A stretch of DNA of 64,000 bases from Prunella strophiata (GCA_036583965.1 JAZBQD010000019.1:22261085-22325084), one strand, 5' to 3'. Positions 38,689 through 52,116 are shown, counted from the stretch's first letter. Notes: generated from the letters alone by a model not told the origin. Program-made: numbers and translations.

Positions 38689-39026
38689 GATCTCACCATT
38701 TTGGTATGGTGAACCTGAGCACATTTGAGCTGACCAGCTGACAATTTTTCTGCCACTGCAAAGCTGGTAGCAGGAGTCAGGAATGTGAACAGATCTCTGT
38801 GCTTGTGGAGATGAGGATAAAGCCCATCATTGTGCTGGGCAGGCTCCAATTGTTTGCACAGAGTGACTCCTTATCTAAAGTGGTGGAGTCACTGTCCATC
38901 CTCTCTCTGTAGAATGTGAAGCAGTTCTCCACTGCATGCTTATCTTCTCCCATCCTCCATTTGCTGGAGAGATGTGTATTTGATAGGCTCTGCTATAGGA
39001 ATAAGCTAGATGATAAGTAGCAGAGG

Positions 39027-39047
39027 TGTTCTGTTCTGAACAGAACA
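39027..39047. repeat. perfect 10-base-arm palindrome
   Basis: TGTTCTGTTC is followed by a single central T and its exact reverse complement GAACAGAACA. The arms contain TGTTCT and AGAACA, the half-sites of steroid (GR/AR/PR) response elements, but here in divergent overlapping arrangement. Function is unknown. Confidence 0.6.
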
Positions 39048-41410
39048 GTATCCCTTTATCTAGGGTGAGGGAGAGGCCTGCAGCCCCAAACTCTAGTCAC
39101 TGAGAACCCTTGTGTCCCATCCTACTGTGTCCCAGTTAGTTCCTCAAAGTCTGATCCCACCCAAACCGATAGCAGCAGAAGCAGAAGTTGCAGCAAGAGG
39201 CACCATGTGAATGTGTCAAAGTTGCAGAGCAGAAGATGATGGACAGTGCTGGCTGAAGTCCTGTTTGCATACACACAGGCATGCAAATGAGTGAAAGTGG
39301 AGCACATGTTGCAGGGACTGGTGCTACTGGAAGGCAGAGCCAGAGCATAGCTCTTGTGCTGTTCTTATCTGCTTATTCAGTGTATGCTTAGAAAGTGTGG
39401 GCACGTTTTTGCCTTCTCAAAAGGTCCTCAGATTGGAATAGTGTGTGCAGCCCATGTCACATGCCCAGGTATATAAAATGGCATGTCTAACAAAGATGCA
39501 ATGAGAATATGTGTTTCCCCAGTGTAGCCATTGTTATGATAAAGGCTCATAATCACAAGTGGTGAGCATATATTACTGTCTATATGTGTCTCTGTGTGTT
39601 TGCTTGTGAGAGACAAACTGAGTGGTATTCACCATCTACATTATTCAGAATATTTAAAGCCATAACAAGATATAGCAGTAGGAATTTGTGTGAATTGGGA
39701 AAAAAGAATACGTGCTAAGGTTTTAGGATGTAGTCTTGGCTGATACAGAATAGGTGACATTCATTTTTTTCCCCTGTCACATGCTAGAGATTTTCTGTCT
39801 GTAAAGGGAGGTTTTTTAAAGGAAGTCCTCCTTTACTATAGCCAAAACTGATCATCCTGAATGCATAACATTGAAAATCATATATGTTTGTATAGCAAAA
39901 AAATACAAAAGCAAAAATTACAGCAAACTCTAAAGTAAAAGCACATATTTTACAAGTCTTAAATACTCTACATTTAAATAGGAAAAAGAAGGAATTGATG
40001 TAGAATGTTGGTGAAGCTATTAGAAAAATATCACTATTATTTTTTAAGATATGCACAAAGTTTCCCAGTCCATAATTTTATTAATATTTTTATTTTTGAA
40101 TATATCTTACTTAGGCCCATATTCAGCAAAACATTTAAATACAGACATGAAGTTATTTACAGACAGTCTAACTGCCCGTGATTCGATTGAGTCATAGAGG
40201 AGCAAAATGATCACCAAAGACACTATTTATGGAAAGGACTTGGGAAACCATAACTTCCTGCATTACATAAACTTCCTGAGTCAAAAAACTAGAAACTGAG
40301 ATAGGTTTGGCTCATGTTCCTGCAGTATACAAGGTCTGCTAATGCACAGCAATTGGCACAGAAAGGCTGACTCAAATGAAGGCACCGCAAGGGGCCATCA
40401 TAGCTGCATCTCATGTAAGTGCAGGAGCTGGGGGGAATGATGGAGTAGCCCTGGAAATAGGACCTGCACTGCTAAGACTCCTGGCTGGTTTCATCACAGA
40501 GACAGCCTGGGACTGACTGGCTGTCATTATCTGAACAGCAAGTGTTGCTTTGGCTGGAAAAAGAACTATCCGCTTTCTAGAAAGTTCCCTTCCTACTGTT
40601 CTATGAGCTCTGTGGAGTTTTGCCAGCAGGAGCTGTGCTGTGCAGACTGAGAAATTCCTCTTCTTTTTCTTTTGTTTAAATAGAGTAGGAATTAAAGTAG
40701 ATTCAAAGTGGATCAACCTGCAAAACTTTCAAGTCCATGTGAAACTGACAACCTGGCAGTCAACTGGCCATAGCTGTAGCTACAGTAGATCCCATGGTAT
40801 GCTGATGGAAGTCAGGTTATTAATTCTTACTGTCTGGGACAGAATCCAACATGCTTTATTTTCTGCTTCCTTTAAGCTCTTTCCTGAACTTCCAGTAACA
40901 AGTTGAAATAGCTTTCTTCATGTCTTGAGCACTGATTCTTGCACAATGCCCCAGGACATGATAAACTCATAAGAAGCCATGTGATTCAAATGTACATACC
41001 TGTGGGTAAGACCACTCTGAGATCCTGCACAGTGCTTAAATACAACTGCTGTAATTTTGCTCAAGAAGAGCAGAAGGAGCTAAAGAAGTAAAAGCTGAAA
41101 TGGTATTAGCAAGTCTTCACAGAGTGGACAGAAAAGGATACTGTGCAAGCAGATTTTTCTTCTGACTCAGCCTACAGAGTTGATCTAGCTCACAAAAAAA
41201 CATGCATTACAACATTTTAAGAAGTACAGCAAAGCCCATTTCTGCATTCTTGAGTGCTTCTGCTAAGTCCAAAGGGCAAAGTTGCTTCAGCATAGTCCAT
41301 TGTTTGTTTTGGAATCTCAGAGATTAAAGATGTCTATAAGTGTTGTTAATTCTCATGGTTATTGTTAAAGATTTCCTTTTATTATCTGTATCATAGCAGC
41401 TACAGCTTAC

Positions 41411-41441
<31 letters not shown>

Positions 41442-41702
41442 AAAAAAAAAGGTGAGTTCTCAAGTGCACCCTCACTGTTTCCTGTCTCTGAGCACAGGAA
41501 TGTTCTGTGCGTGAGGAGACTCCGACTCACATGTCCCAGGAGAGCAGCCTGACCACCAGATTGCAGGCTGTTTTGGAGGCAGGCAGTCTCCACCCTTCCT
41601 ATTGAAACTGTGCCATGCTGCAGAAAATAATTTAAGTTCATTGGTCCAGGGAAGGAGAAGGGGGGTCACAGGGAGTAGAGAAAGCGTAAGAGAAAGCATG
41701 AC

Positions 41703-41760
41703 TGTTCTGGTTAAGGCACCCGTCTGACAGATAAAGCCTTAGATTCTCTTCCTGGCCTGC
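41703..41760 (+). mobile_element. possible ancient tRNA-derived SINE head
   Basis: 'tggttaaggcacccgtctga' and, after a short gap, 'agattctcttcctggcctgc' resemble the A-box-side and B-box-side halves of tRNA-derived SINE heads seen across amniote genomes. The match is by eye and short. No tail could be identified downstream, where the sequence turns AT-rich. Confidence 0.35.
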
Positions 41761-44700
41761 TTCTTAAATATTTCATATAAATAGTCACTGGATAAAATGC
41801 AGAAACAGATGTTTTGAATACTGTACTCAGAGATGCCTAATTTTTCAATTGCTCTCTATAGGAAATCTAGGCACAGAACAAGAGGTTCTGAACTCCCCTC
41901 TAGGAACCCAGTACCTTTCACTTGGGCACTGTGGGGTTGAAGTTCTGTGTAGCTAATTCCCATATTGGACCTGATCCTCAGGCTATCTCCTCAGAAGTCT
42001 ATTTCAGAGATTCACAGTCTCCATGATATTTCCCTTCCCTTCCCTGTGTATTTGGCAATGATGGTTCTTCTGTATTCCTTCTTACAAGTGCTCCATTATT
42101 CCTTTGGCTCTTCTGGATAGCTTTAAAATGAAAAGCTTCAAAAATCAGGTCAGACTTTATCTTTGACTAGGGTACATTTTTGTTTTGACCTGTTACAGAA
42201 TGCCACCATTTTCCCATTACAGAAGCTTGACTATGCCTGTTTTCAGATAACAAGCAAGATTGGAGTTGTTTTTCTAATCAAAGACGTTTGTGAAACAGTT
42301 TGGTGTTTTATGCATTTCCCCCAAACACTGCCTGGATTATAACAACCTTAACACCCTTACAGATGAAGTTTTGGATTATATTTGGAGAAAAACTGACTTT
42401 GAAAAATATCTGAGGAAAATCACAGAAATCTTTCCCTGCTCCACCCATTCCCCACCCCCCTTTTTTTAACTAGAACATTTATGTAAACAATGTGAGCAGT
42501 ATGATTGGCATTTTGAGGGTTCAGTTTCTGACCTAAACTTTTACAGTTTTGCAGTGATTTCCTTAAACCTGACTGGTTTGGCATTCTGAAAGGGAGCACT
42601 AGGAAGGGATATATGTGCACTTCTTCATGACTAGAAGTGTCTCACTGGCATGAAGAACATTTGGAAATTGGCTGTGGTGGTAATATATGAGTTGCAGGAC
42701 AGCAGTGAGTGCCAGAAGTGCCAGACTGATTTTCAAATATACTTATTTAAAAAATTAGGGTTTTTTTCTGATGAGTCAAGGAATGAGTGAAATTTTTAAA
42801 AGTATTTATAATTTGGATTGTGAATCAATAGTATTGAATTGTTTGCATAGAGGTCAACCTCTCTTAGGTCTCTAAATACCTTAAGAGTCCTGTTTTTAAC
42901 AGAAGAAAAATGGTGTGGGCTAGTTTTGTGAGTTACCCAATTTGTTGGTTTTAATCTGCTTTCTGGTGGACAGCTGTGTGTGTCTGGCACATTTGTAGGC
43001 AAGAAGGGTTCTAGGTGAGATTAGCAAATGGGAACAGACAACAAGACCAAACATTTCAACTTACAGGGATGTTTAATAGGAATTTCAATATAACACCAAA
43101 ACTTTTGGACCTAGTTTTCTCAGGAAGCTTTGGCAAAGAGCATTCAGTGCCCTTCAGAGTCACCGTGCCTTGATAAAGCAGCCTGGATGTGTGCTGGCAG
43201 CCTTGAGCAGGGTTATTCTTTGCTGGCCCAGTGCTGTAAGGTGCCTCATCACACTTTGTTTGAATGTTTCTAGTGGTGGTGACAGATGTTTCATTGAGTT
43301 GCAGAAAGTGAGCTTGGGCTGGTGCTTCAGGAAGCATTTTTGAGGTGGTGAAAAGAGCTACTACCACAGAAAAAATTGGCTACAGAAGAATTTTCTGTAG
43401 TGCCAGAGCATTCTCTGTTTTGGCCAGGCCACGGCATCTCATCTGATCACTGGGCTTGCCAAGACACAGAGGAAAGAATTTGACTTCAGTGGTTCACAAA
43501 TTACACAGGTGCCAGTATGTCCTTTCCAGTCCCTGTTCTGGAAGCAACTCCTCCATCTCCAGTTACATATGAGCACTCTAACATGCTTTATTACTTTCTC
43601 AAGCTGCAGCATATTTCCCAGGTTCATTTGTATAATTTTCCTGGATTGAACCCTGTTCCAAACATAATAGTATGCTGGCTTTATCCCCATTCAGCATTCA
43701 GCTTGAGAAGAAATTATAGGCATGGGCAGTGGAAGAGGACAGGCTGGGGCCTTGTTTTGGTTACAAGATCTAGGCAAACAACTGAGTATTTTTTTTAACA
43801 TTTGTACAATAAAAAGTATGACCAGGGAAAGGTAACTCACAACAGATGTGATTCCAGAGGTCTGAAATCCTGTCAGAGGGAAGGACAGGAAGGAAGGAAA
43901 AAGAGAGATAGATTTCCAGGTGCGTTTCAAAGCCTCCATTGTCACACATGGATTGGAGATTTAAAGATACCTGGGGTCAGGAAGAAATGGCACCTGGAAT
44001 ATTTTTATTTTCCACTATATACAGGGATGCAAGAGAAGCATTATTTGCAACTGTACCAGGCAGACAGAGTTTTATGTTGTTTGATCCCAAAATATAAAAA
44101 CAAATAATGATATGAAGAAACACAGCCACTCTGGAGGGGGAGACAGTAGCTGTTTCACTGCACAAGAGATTAACACTATAAAACAGGATAGACACCAAAA
44201 ACCTCCCCTTATCCTGCATAAACACAAACAGTCTAAGAACATAATATAGTTAACTAGCTTTGAATTTTAGAGATATACTAAATTCAATACTTCCAGATTT
44301 GTGGGAAATGTCCTGGGAACACTAAAAAGATCACATGTCCAATTGGTAATTTTATTTCTCATTTGAAGGGTTCCATATCCAGCAGCATGGGCACAACTTT
44401 ACAAAGAAGTGATGAATTTTAACAAGCATCTCTGGATTCCAAGTTTGCCTTGGTCTTTTGTCAAAGGGCTCAGCAGAGTTTATGCTACTTAGCTGTGAAC
44501 CGTAATAGTAGCAAATGAAGAAGATAGTGAAGATTTATACAGCTTTATATTTAATATGGGGAGTTTCTAGAAGGAGTCTGTAAGTAGGGACTGTTGCCCA
44601 GGCTCCAAGCTTTGGCCAAGCAGTTCTTGGCAGGCTTCAGAGAGGGTGGTGAAAATGCAGCTTTAAGCCATCCTTACATCATCCCAGGGCTGTCTCCCTG

Positions 44701-45052
44701 CCAGTGTGGTCCCTTGTGTAAACTGTAACACCAGCAGAGCTACTGAATTTTGCAGGAGCTACCACTATACCAAATAAACTACTCTGGTAACTGGGAATCC
44801 ATGAGAAATAGGCTTGGCCCAGCCATTTCTAAACTGTATTCCTTTCACAAGGACTCAGGGAAGGGAGAGCCATTGCAGTCTCTGCAGTGGCTGCAAACCA
44901 GCTGAGGCTTTGTCATATCTGCACTGGCTGATGTACAAGTTGCTGAGCTGCCTCACAGACTCCATTGCAGTGATAATGTGGCAAAAAACCAGCTTTCAGT
45001 GTCTGGAAGATCTGGCCCTGCATATGCCTGTGTGTGCATATGCAGATGCATG

Positions 45053-45060
45053 TGATGTCA
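45053..45060 (+). promoter_or_regulatory. CRE-like TGATGTCA
   Basis: This octamer differs from the CREB/ATF palindrome TGACGTCA by the C-to-T change expected from CpG decay. It is the first of four copies within about 4.1 kb. Confidence 0.3.
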
Positions 45061-46793
45061 CTGAATGTCCCCTGCTCCCTGTAAAGGTCACTTTGTCTGA
45101 GACTTTTCATTTGCTTCAGAATAAAGCAGCCTCGAGAATGTAATGAAGGAAATTAGGTCTGAAATTTGTTTCCTAACATCCATGAATTGCAGCACCAAGC
45201 TAGGGGGAAAGCATTCAAATCCCTCTCTGCCCTCTTGGATAGAATTCTGTTTGTAGCTCTGTAATAATCAGCAGACATCAGTGTCTGCTACAGCTGAGTA
45301 TTTTTGGTACCTAATTGGCACTTAGATACTAATGTGATAGGAGCTTTAGAAATAACTAAAGCAGATAAATATTGCTTCTTTCCCTGTGTGTATGTCTGTG
45401 TGAAGCTGTGTATTAATGTGAAAAATTCCCTGTTGATTTTAATGGAATGCATCTCTCTGTAGAGAATTTGTGTCTTTCAAAGCTGCAGTAATGTACAGAA
45501 GGGATAATTTTTTTGTGTGTGCTGTGAACATCTAGAACAAATTCCTGAAGTATTATTTGTGCAGAAACTGTGAATGCTCCCAGCTTGCAAATGAAGTCAA
45601 ACCCTTGTTAATGTTTACAGTAAAACAGCTGTTCTCAGCATTTCTCCCTGAGCCTCAGCTACTTTAGCTTTACCATACTCAGCCTTACATCATAGCAGCT
45701 GCAATAATAAGAGGCTGAAAGAGGTCAGAAGCAGCCAGTCCTGCTAAACCACACCTTTGTTTAAAAGAGATTTTGGATTGTAAAATATCTCAATTGCTAA
45801 ATTTTTCAGCCTGACTGGACTCCATGCATGGGCTGGGTCTTCAAAGACCTGGCTCACCAAAAGCACATAGCCACTGCAGAGTAAAGCAGAACACAGGCTC
45901 TTTATACATTTTCCTGGGAAACTTTCTGTAGATCCAGACTGGGAAATGTTCCAGGGCTTCACAGAACTAAAGATAACAGTAATAAAAAAATTGGAGTGGA
46001 GCACACTGACTTTTAAATGAAATAGCTTAGCCTAGTACACTTGAATGGCAAAGCCTTCATAATTTGTGCAGCAAGACTACTAATTTACACAAATAAAAGT
46101 AAGATCACTACAGATTACTGAATCTTAACAATTAGCAGATATGAAAACAAACAACATTCTAGGAAAAGAAAAAAGGCATCATCATGTAGGTTGCTTTCAA
46201 GACTGTATTTTCTTTGTAAATATTTGTGATTGCTCAAATAATAAATGCTACTGGATATGTTTCATAAAAATAATTAGGTATTAGCAGAATGTAAAATAAA
46301 CCATTGCCCTGCTCAGTCTTCTTTTCAGAAATGAAGGGGCACAATTTTTGTGCTAAGTATGAAGTGTATGGTCTATTGAGTTCCTGCAGTGTCTGCATTT
46401 TAAAAATACATGAATAAATAGGAATTTAAAGTAAATTTGAGAACATTTCAACATTAGATGTCCTACATGTGATTTACTGAAACCTTTTCTGCTCAGTAGC
46501 AGAGATAGGTGGTTTTTAGCATGTAAAAGAAAATGTGTTCATTGCTGCTTTATTGCATTACATAGGAATTAGATAAAATATGTTATTTTTATTTTACTGA
46601 CAATAAAAATTTGAAAATCAAAATAAAGAAAAGAGGATTTGTACTGCTGAAAAAATCCAAATAAATTTATAGATACAAGGGGTTATTTTAACAGCATTTT
46701 CACAGTTAAAATCACATGTGAACATTGCACTTGCATGACAAATAGCACCTGTGACACCAACAGCAGCCTTTACTGGTCTTGTGATTCACAGAG

Positions 46794-46830
46794 TGATGTC
46801 ACAGACTGTGAGATGATGTCACTGATGTCC
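46794..46830 (+). promoter_or_regulatory. CRE-like cluster: TGATGTCA twice plus TGATGTCC
   Basis: TGATGTCA occurs at 46794 and 46814, exactly 20 bases (about two helical turns) apart, followed at 46823 by TGATGTCC. The spacing suggests either an enhancer with phased bZIP sites or a short tandem duplication. Confidence 0.4.
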
Positions 46831-48236
46831 TAGATTATGGCAATAGGGATAGATGGGGCTGTCACAGCTGGACTGCTTACTGAGTTTAGCAGATTCCACA
46901 GCATGTTGCCATCAAAAGGACTTAAATCCCAAATGTGCTTCACAGTACAAGAAAGAGAAGAAGTAAGCAAAGGAGGCCACACAGAAGAATTTGTAGCTTT
47001 CATTGATACAGGTACTTCTAGTTGATACTAGATACTTTTAATTCAGAGGGACTGCAAATACCACTGATACATTGTAAAGACAGTGTAAAGTGGAAAGTAC
47101 TATGTCAAAATTGTAATAAATTGGACCATAGTTTCAGTAATGACTCAGAATGATGGTGAATTAACTTGCCTTGAAATAATTCTTTGAGATTCTTACGATT
47201 TCAGGTTGTTGTTGCATGAGGTACTGACCAGCAAAATAAAATACATACCCTTTCTTGAAGAGTAGTAGAGGCTAAATGTACAAGGACTATGAAAGTTAAT
47301 AACATGAGATGTAATATTCAAGCAAATTATTCAAAGTAACTGTAGGTACAAAGTGGTACTCCATGCTTTTATCACAAAATCCTGTACTGCCTGGGGAAGA
47401 ACCCCAGCCCCCATAATAACAATTTTATGTACCTTCATACATATATATTATGTATACATCTATAATATGTACATATGTATTTTGTATACATCATTTAATG
47501 CCGAGTGCTTTTAAAATATGCACATATTAATGACATAAACCTTTTATAACTACACACCTGAGCTAACTATTACTTAGCTGTGTGCATTTTATTTTGAGTT
47601 TCACTGGTGCATTCAGAGCATGATCAGTTTGTTTCTTGTGGCATAAATTGTCACCTGACCCCCTGAATAAAAATATTGCTTCTACTCTGTCATATAGAGA
47701 GAATATATTCTGATTCTAGCTCTAGGTACAAATGTGTCTGTCACATTTGAAAAGGCAACAGTTAAATACATGTTTCTGCTGTCAGAAATGCAGCAGTTAA
47801 ACCCTAAATAATATCTATAGGATTAAGATCCGAGTACTCTACAAGAAATCTATATGCAGTTATCTGTCCACATTTCCTCTCTATCCCCTATCATAGACTA
47901 TGGAAGATAATTTAAGAAGAGCTCTAGTATGTATGCTCATTATCTCCATTTTCGGGTAAGTGGAGCAAACAACTTCACCCTAGCAGATTAGTAGCAAAAT
48001 AGTACACATTCCTCCATGGTAAATGAATGAAAAAAGCAGGATTGAGTCAGAATGGGGGCAGAGGGAGAGAGACAGGAGGATTTTTTAAAAAGAGTTTTCT
48101 GAATAATCAGGAAATCCAGTGAGACAAACAGAATGTGTAGAGAACAAGCCAGAATTATCAAATTACCATGACAACCATAGGCAAGAACCCAGGGAGAATC
48201 AGGTAAAGATATTACAGTAGAATTACAATTAACTTC

Positions 48237-48238
<2 letters not shown>

Positions 48239-48276
<38 letters not shown>
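48239..48276. repeat. poly-T run, T38
   Basis: An uninterrupted run of 38 T. It may be the A-tail of a minus-strand retrocopy or simple slippage; no source sequence was recognised next to it. Confidence 0.9.
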
Positions 48277-48280
<4 letters not shown>

Positions 48281-48544
48281 ATAATCCCAAGCAATCAGAA
48301 AGAAATATTTCCTTTGGCCTAGCTCTTTGTGGTGCAAAGGCTTGTGAAATACAGCCTTGTTTGTAATTTTGAAATTGCTTTGTAAATGTATACAAGTAAC
48401 TTTTATCTTGATTTGAATATGCTGACTGTATCAACCATCAAAATCTAATGTCAGATACAAAACTCAGAATCACATATGCTTTAATTTGCTTGAAAATATA
48501 AACTAAAAGAGAATTTAGAAAAGGTAGAGGGGGTGTGTGGATAT

Positions 48545-48560
48545 GTGTGTGTACACACAC
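48545..48560. repeat. GT/AC palindromic microsatellite
   Basis: GTGTGTGTACACACAC is a perfect 16-base palindrome formed by a GT run meeting its complement. Confidence 0.85.
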
Positions 48561-50147
48561 TTATAGTGTGTATTTCTCTGTTACTCCTTAAAAATTCTCT
48601 CTTGCATGTTTTTCAAATGACTGCTTTCTTCATTCATATCTTTGATTATCACACAACCAAAAAGCTTTAAAACTGAATACAGTAAAAAAATAAGTGAAAC
48701 CAAAGTGGAGTGAAAGTCAAATGAGTAAGAGTGGTGGTGTTTATTTAAAAATGTTACAGGTTAACCAGCAGGTAGTTAACCAGATTATCTGTTGAATATG
48801 GCTTGACATTCTGTTTTAATGTTTCATTTCATATAACGCTGTTCACCTATATTGGAAAGATAGAAGTATACAGCTGTGAAAAGCAGAGATCCATGTTTAG
48901 AGAGGGAAGGGAGGATTTGTTCACGTGGGGGGTGGTGGACTTTTCCCCCCAGGTTTGAACAAAGCTCTCAGACTGTTAACACTTGAGTATGCAAACAAAA
49001 TTCCCCCAGTGCTTTGTCTTTCCTAGTGTTTTGTGTCACTCTCTGAATGCATATTGCATTTTACATGTGCCTGTAAACATAGATGCATGCCCATATTGGT
49101 CTTTTGAAATGCTGCCCTGAAGTTTGCTGCGTGGTCAGGGAGAGCAGTGATGCACTCCATTGTTCCCTGCTATGATGTCATGCTCAGACTTCGCCTTGGT
49201 TAAACAGAATTCAGTTTACTGCTCTGCAGCAAAATGTCTTTAGGGAAGACAGATCTATTGCTGTAGCAGAGATGGAAAGAAATAACGTGAAAAACAACAA
49301 CAACAAAAAAGACAACATAGGGAAATGAGTATAAATTCTGAGTAAAATATTTGCTGCCTCTATTTTTCTCTACACCTTTACAGAAGTAGATTTGCACACT
49401 CATCTATACACACACTCAAACTGTGCATAGCTCAAAGGTGTGTTTATTTTAATCTTGGGAACTAGGACAAGCTGAGATTCACTCTCAGGACTTGCATCAT
49501 CACTAAGATTGCTCTTAAACATGCAGTCTTATATCACACTGTTCATTCTTTTTATTCACACTAACCACACGTGGAGTGAACATAATGGGTCTAATCCTGC
49601 TAGCTGTCCAATGATGTTAATGAGAGCTAAAGACATCGGGCATGCTACAACATCCAGTGGTAAATTAATTCTTTTCCACAGCATCTGAAAACTCTATGTG
49701 GAAGATAGTGAGGGGAAGAAAGAGGATGGCCTTTTAATTATGTTGGGAGATCCTGAGCTAGAAGAGAAATCTAAAGGGACTGAGTGGGGAGAAGGAGGAC
49801 TTTCCTTCTCAGGTCCTCCCTCCCTCCCATCCTCCTGGCCTTCAAAAAAAAAAAAAAAAAAAAAACAACCCAAAAAAAAAAAAAAAAACAAACAAAAACA
49901 AACCAACAACAAAAAACCCTGGGGCCAGTCCTTCCCGAATAGGGACAGTTGGCAGGTATGTGTTACTCTTGCTCCCAGGACTTCGGAGGAGACACGAACA
50001 GAGGCTCACCCTGTCCTTTCAAATCAGCGCTTCCTGTCCTTCAAGAGTTAACCTTCTCTAGAATATTTATTTCACGATCTCAGAGAGAGAAAAAAAAACA
50101 ACAATCAAAAACCCACACACACGAAAAAAACCAACCCAACAAATAAA

Positions 50148-50176
50148 CCCCCAAAACCCAAAATACCCCCAAACCC
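50148..50176 (-). other. predicted G-quadruplex motif on the minus strand
   Basis: On the minus strand four G-runs of 3, 5, 3 and 5 are separated by loops of 3, 6 and 4 bases, satisfying the standard G3+N1-7 rule. It sits in A/C-rich low-complexity DNA, so it may be a by-product of the repeat. Confidence 0.5.
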
Positions 50177-51079
50177 AAACCTGCAGAGCTGAGAGGCTGC
50201 AGATCACAAGGCCATTCTGATAGCCTCCTGTCCCCATGGCAACAGCAACGGCATTTATCAGTTCCTTATGAGAGCAGGCACAGCAAATCTGCATTGCACA
50301 TGGCAGCCTTCCAGCCTTTCAAATGAAAGAGCACTTTGAACTGCTGCCAAGTGTGGAAGGAGCAGAGCTGTCAGGACTGCTTAATGCTGGCAGTTTGTAC
50401 TTGGGAGCCTTTCAGTTCCCAGAATCCTTCAGCATGGCAGCCTGCCAGGTACTTAGCGGAAGCTAAAAACTAACCCCCAGACCATTCACTGCAGTGCACT
50501 CAAAATTTTCCACATGTACCGTGTCACAAGTGCAGACTGTACAATGAAAGCAAACGCCTTCTGCTTGGGATTCTAATTTTATTAATAATCTAGGAAAAAG
50601 CAATCAGAGTTTAACTGGCTGACAGCACTACGGTATAGTCACTGTTTATAACTCGGGAGGTGTATGTCAAATGTGTATTTCAACCCTTAGAAATAGAATT
50701 AGCTCAGACAACAGGGGCTGCACAGCCCTAAATCTACATGCACTACCTGAATATGGGAAGATTGGTGTTAGCAGAAGGGAAGGGATGGTTATTTACAGTG
50801 GAGTGTTTTTTTAGCAGTCATTATCAAATGCATAGCAGTGAGATGTGAAACAGAAAAATAAAGCAGTATTGCTGGCTGGTAACTATTTTTTGCCCTTACC
50901 CTCTGAATTTTGATGACACAGTGAGAATCTCGGAAACTGGCTGATGAGTGTAGCAGAGATACATGGCTCTTGGTGGGTTTCCTTTCAGAGGAGAGTTTTC
51001 ATGTGAACTTTTTATTGTTTTGCATTACCCAAAGCACAAGGGCTTCTACTGGCAGAGGAAACAAATTGGCACATTTCTG

Positions 51080-51119
<40 letters not shown>

Positions 51120-51610
51120 CTGCACTGAGATCAAGGGCAAGGGCTTCATTTTCCAGCACTAGTCATAAGCCTTTAGCACAAATAGAATGAAAATTGTCTG
51201 TCGCTCAGGCAGTTGGACAGGGTTCAGGAAAACTATGTCTGGCACTAATTCCAAAGGGAGGAAGGTTTGGTTCAATCCAGCATCATTAATTTCAGTAAAC
51301 TGTTTTCACTAGTCTATATCCCACTGTTCAAGAGCTGTTTATTATCTTTTACTAAATAATGTTTTTTGGAGAACAGAGTAATGAAAAATACCTGATATTA
51401 CTTACATACATATTACATACATATGTATACTTTCTCATGTCTGAATACACATAAATAGATATGGTATGTGAGGCTGTATTCTCTCTTTTTTTTTTTTTTT
51501 ACTTTTCTTTTTTTCTAAACAATTGCTTGTTTCTTACCTTGCCTTCCCATTACAAAACACATTTATAATGCCAAATATAAAATAGTAAAAATAGCCCAGA
51601 AGGCAAAAGG

Positions 51611-51642
51611 GAGAGGGAGAGAGAGAGAGAGAGAGAGAGAGA
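51611..51642. repeat. (GA)n microsatellite
   Basis: About 15 GA units with one interruption near the left end. Confidence 0.95.
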
Positions 51643-52116
51643 TGAAAAACCCTGGAGCAAAGACAATCTCCACAAATTTGTGAGTTTCACCAAAAAAAAC
51701 CAAGGAAATGTAGAGCCTCTTTTTCACCTTGCAGCTATCTTTGGCTGCTGCTTGAAGATTTGACTTAATTCACCCAGGCAGTAGTGTCTAAAAGTAATAT
51801 ACCAAGACAGTTAATTTTGGCACTTAGTCTCCCTTAGGAATTTTACCAACAGTCTTTGTAAAGAAAGTAAATGATCTTTTTTTCCTCTTGGTTTCTCCCC
51901 ATGGCTCATCTTGATATGTGCTAATAAAAGAAACCGCCCCAACCCCCCCTTCTATTCTCAACATTATTCTCTGTCCATATCATCCTTCTTTCAATAACAA
52001 TATTAATCAGCATTTGTAACATGGTCTTGGAGAAAAAGTGGGTTTGGTCTTTTCAGATGGCCTAGTTAGAGAGGAAAAGGAGGTTATGCTGAGTGAAATA
52101 ACTTAAAACAGTGTCA

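Larger units (their letters stand above)
38694..48238. other. non-coding stretch with scattered simple repeats
   Basis: No gene is supported. There is an A-rich run at 41411-41450. The open frame at 44814-45143 (109 codons) has no recognisable domain. Items that could be described (palindrome, tRNA-like SINE head, CRE-like octamers) are listed separately. Confidence 0.5.
48277..52110. other. non-coding stretch rich in homopolymers; possible conserved segment at 50.3-50.7 kb
   Basis: It holds A22 at 49844-49865, A17 at 49872-49888, an A/C-rich low-complexity tract at 50088-50180, T36 at 51081-51116 and a GA microsatellite at 51611-51642. Between them, 50280-50700 is unusually free of simple repeats and of mixed composition, as in conserved non-coding DNA, though this cannot be judged from a single sequence. 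No gene is supported. Confidence 0.5.

Noticed and set aside
44814..45143. 109-codon plus-strand frame with several cysteines
   Set aside because: The cysteine spacing matches no zinc-binding family, and there is no support from context.
47988..48434. 148-codon minus-strand frame containing a poly-Lys run
   Set aside because: The poly-Lys is the translation of the T38 run on the other strand. Nothing else supports it.
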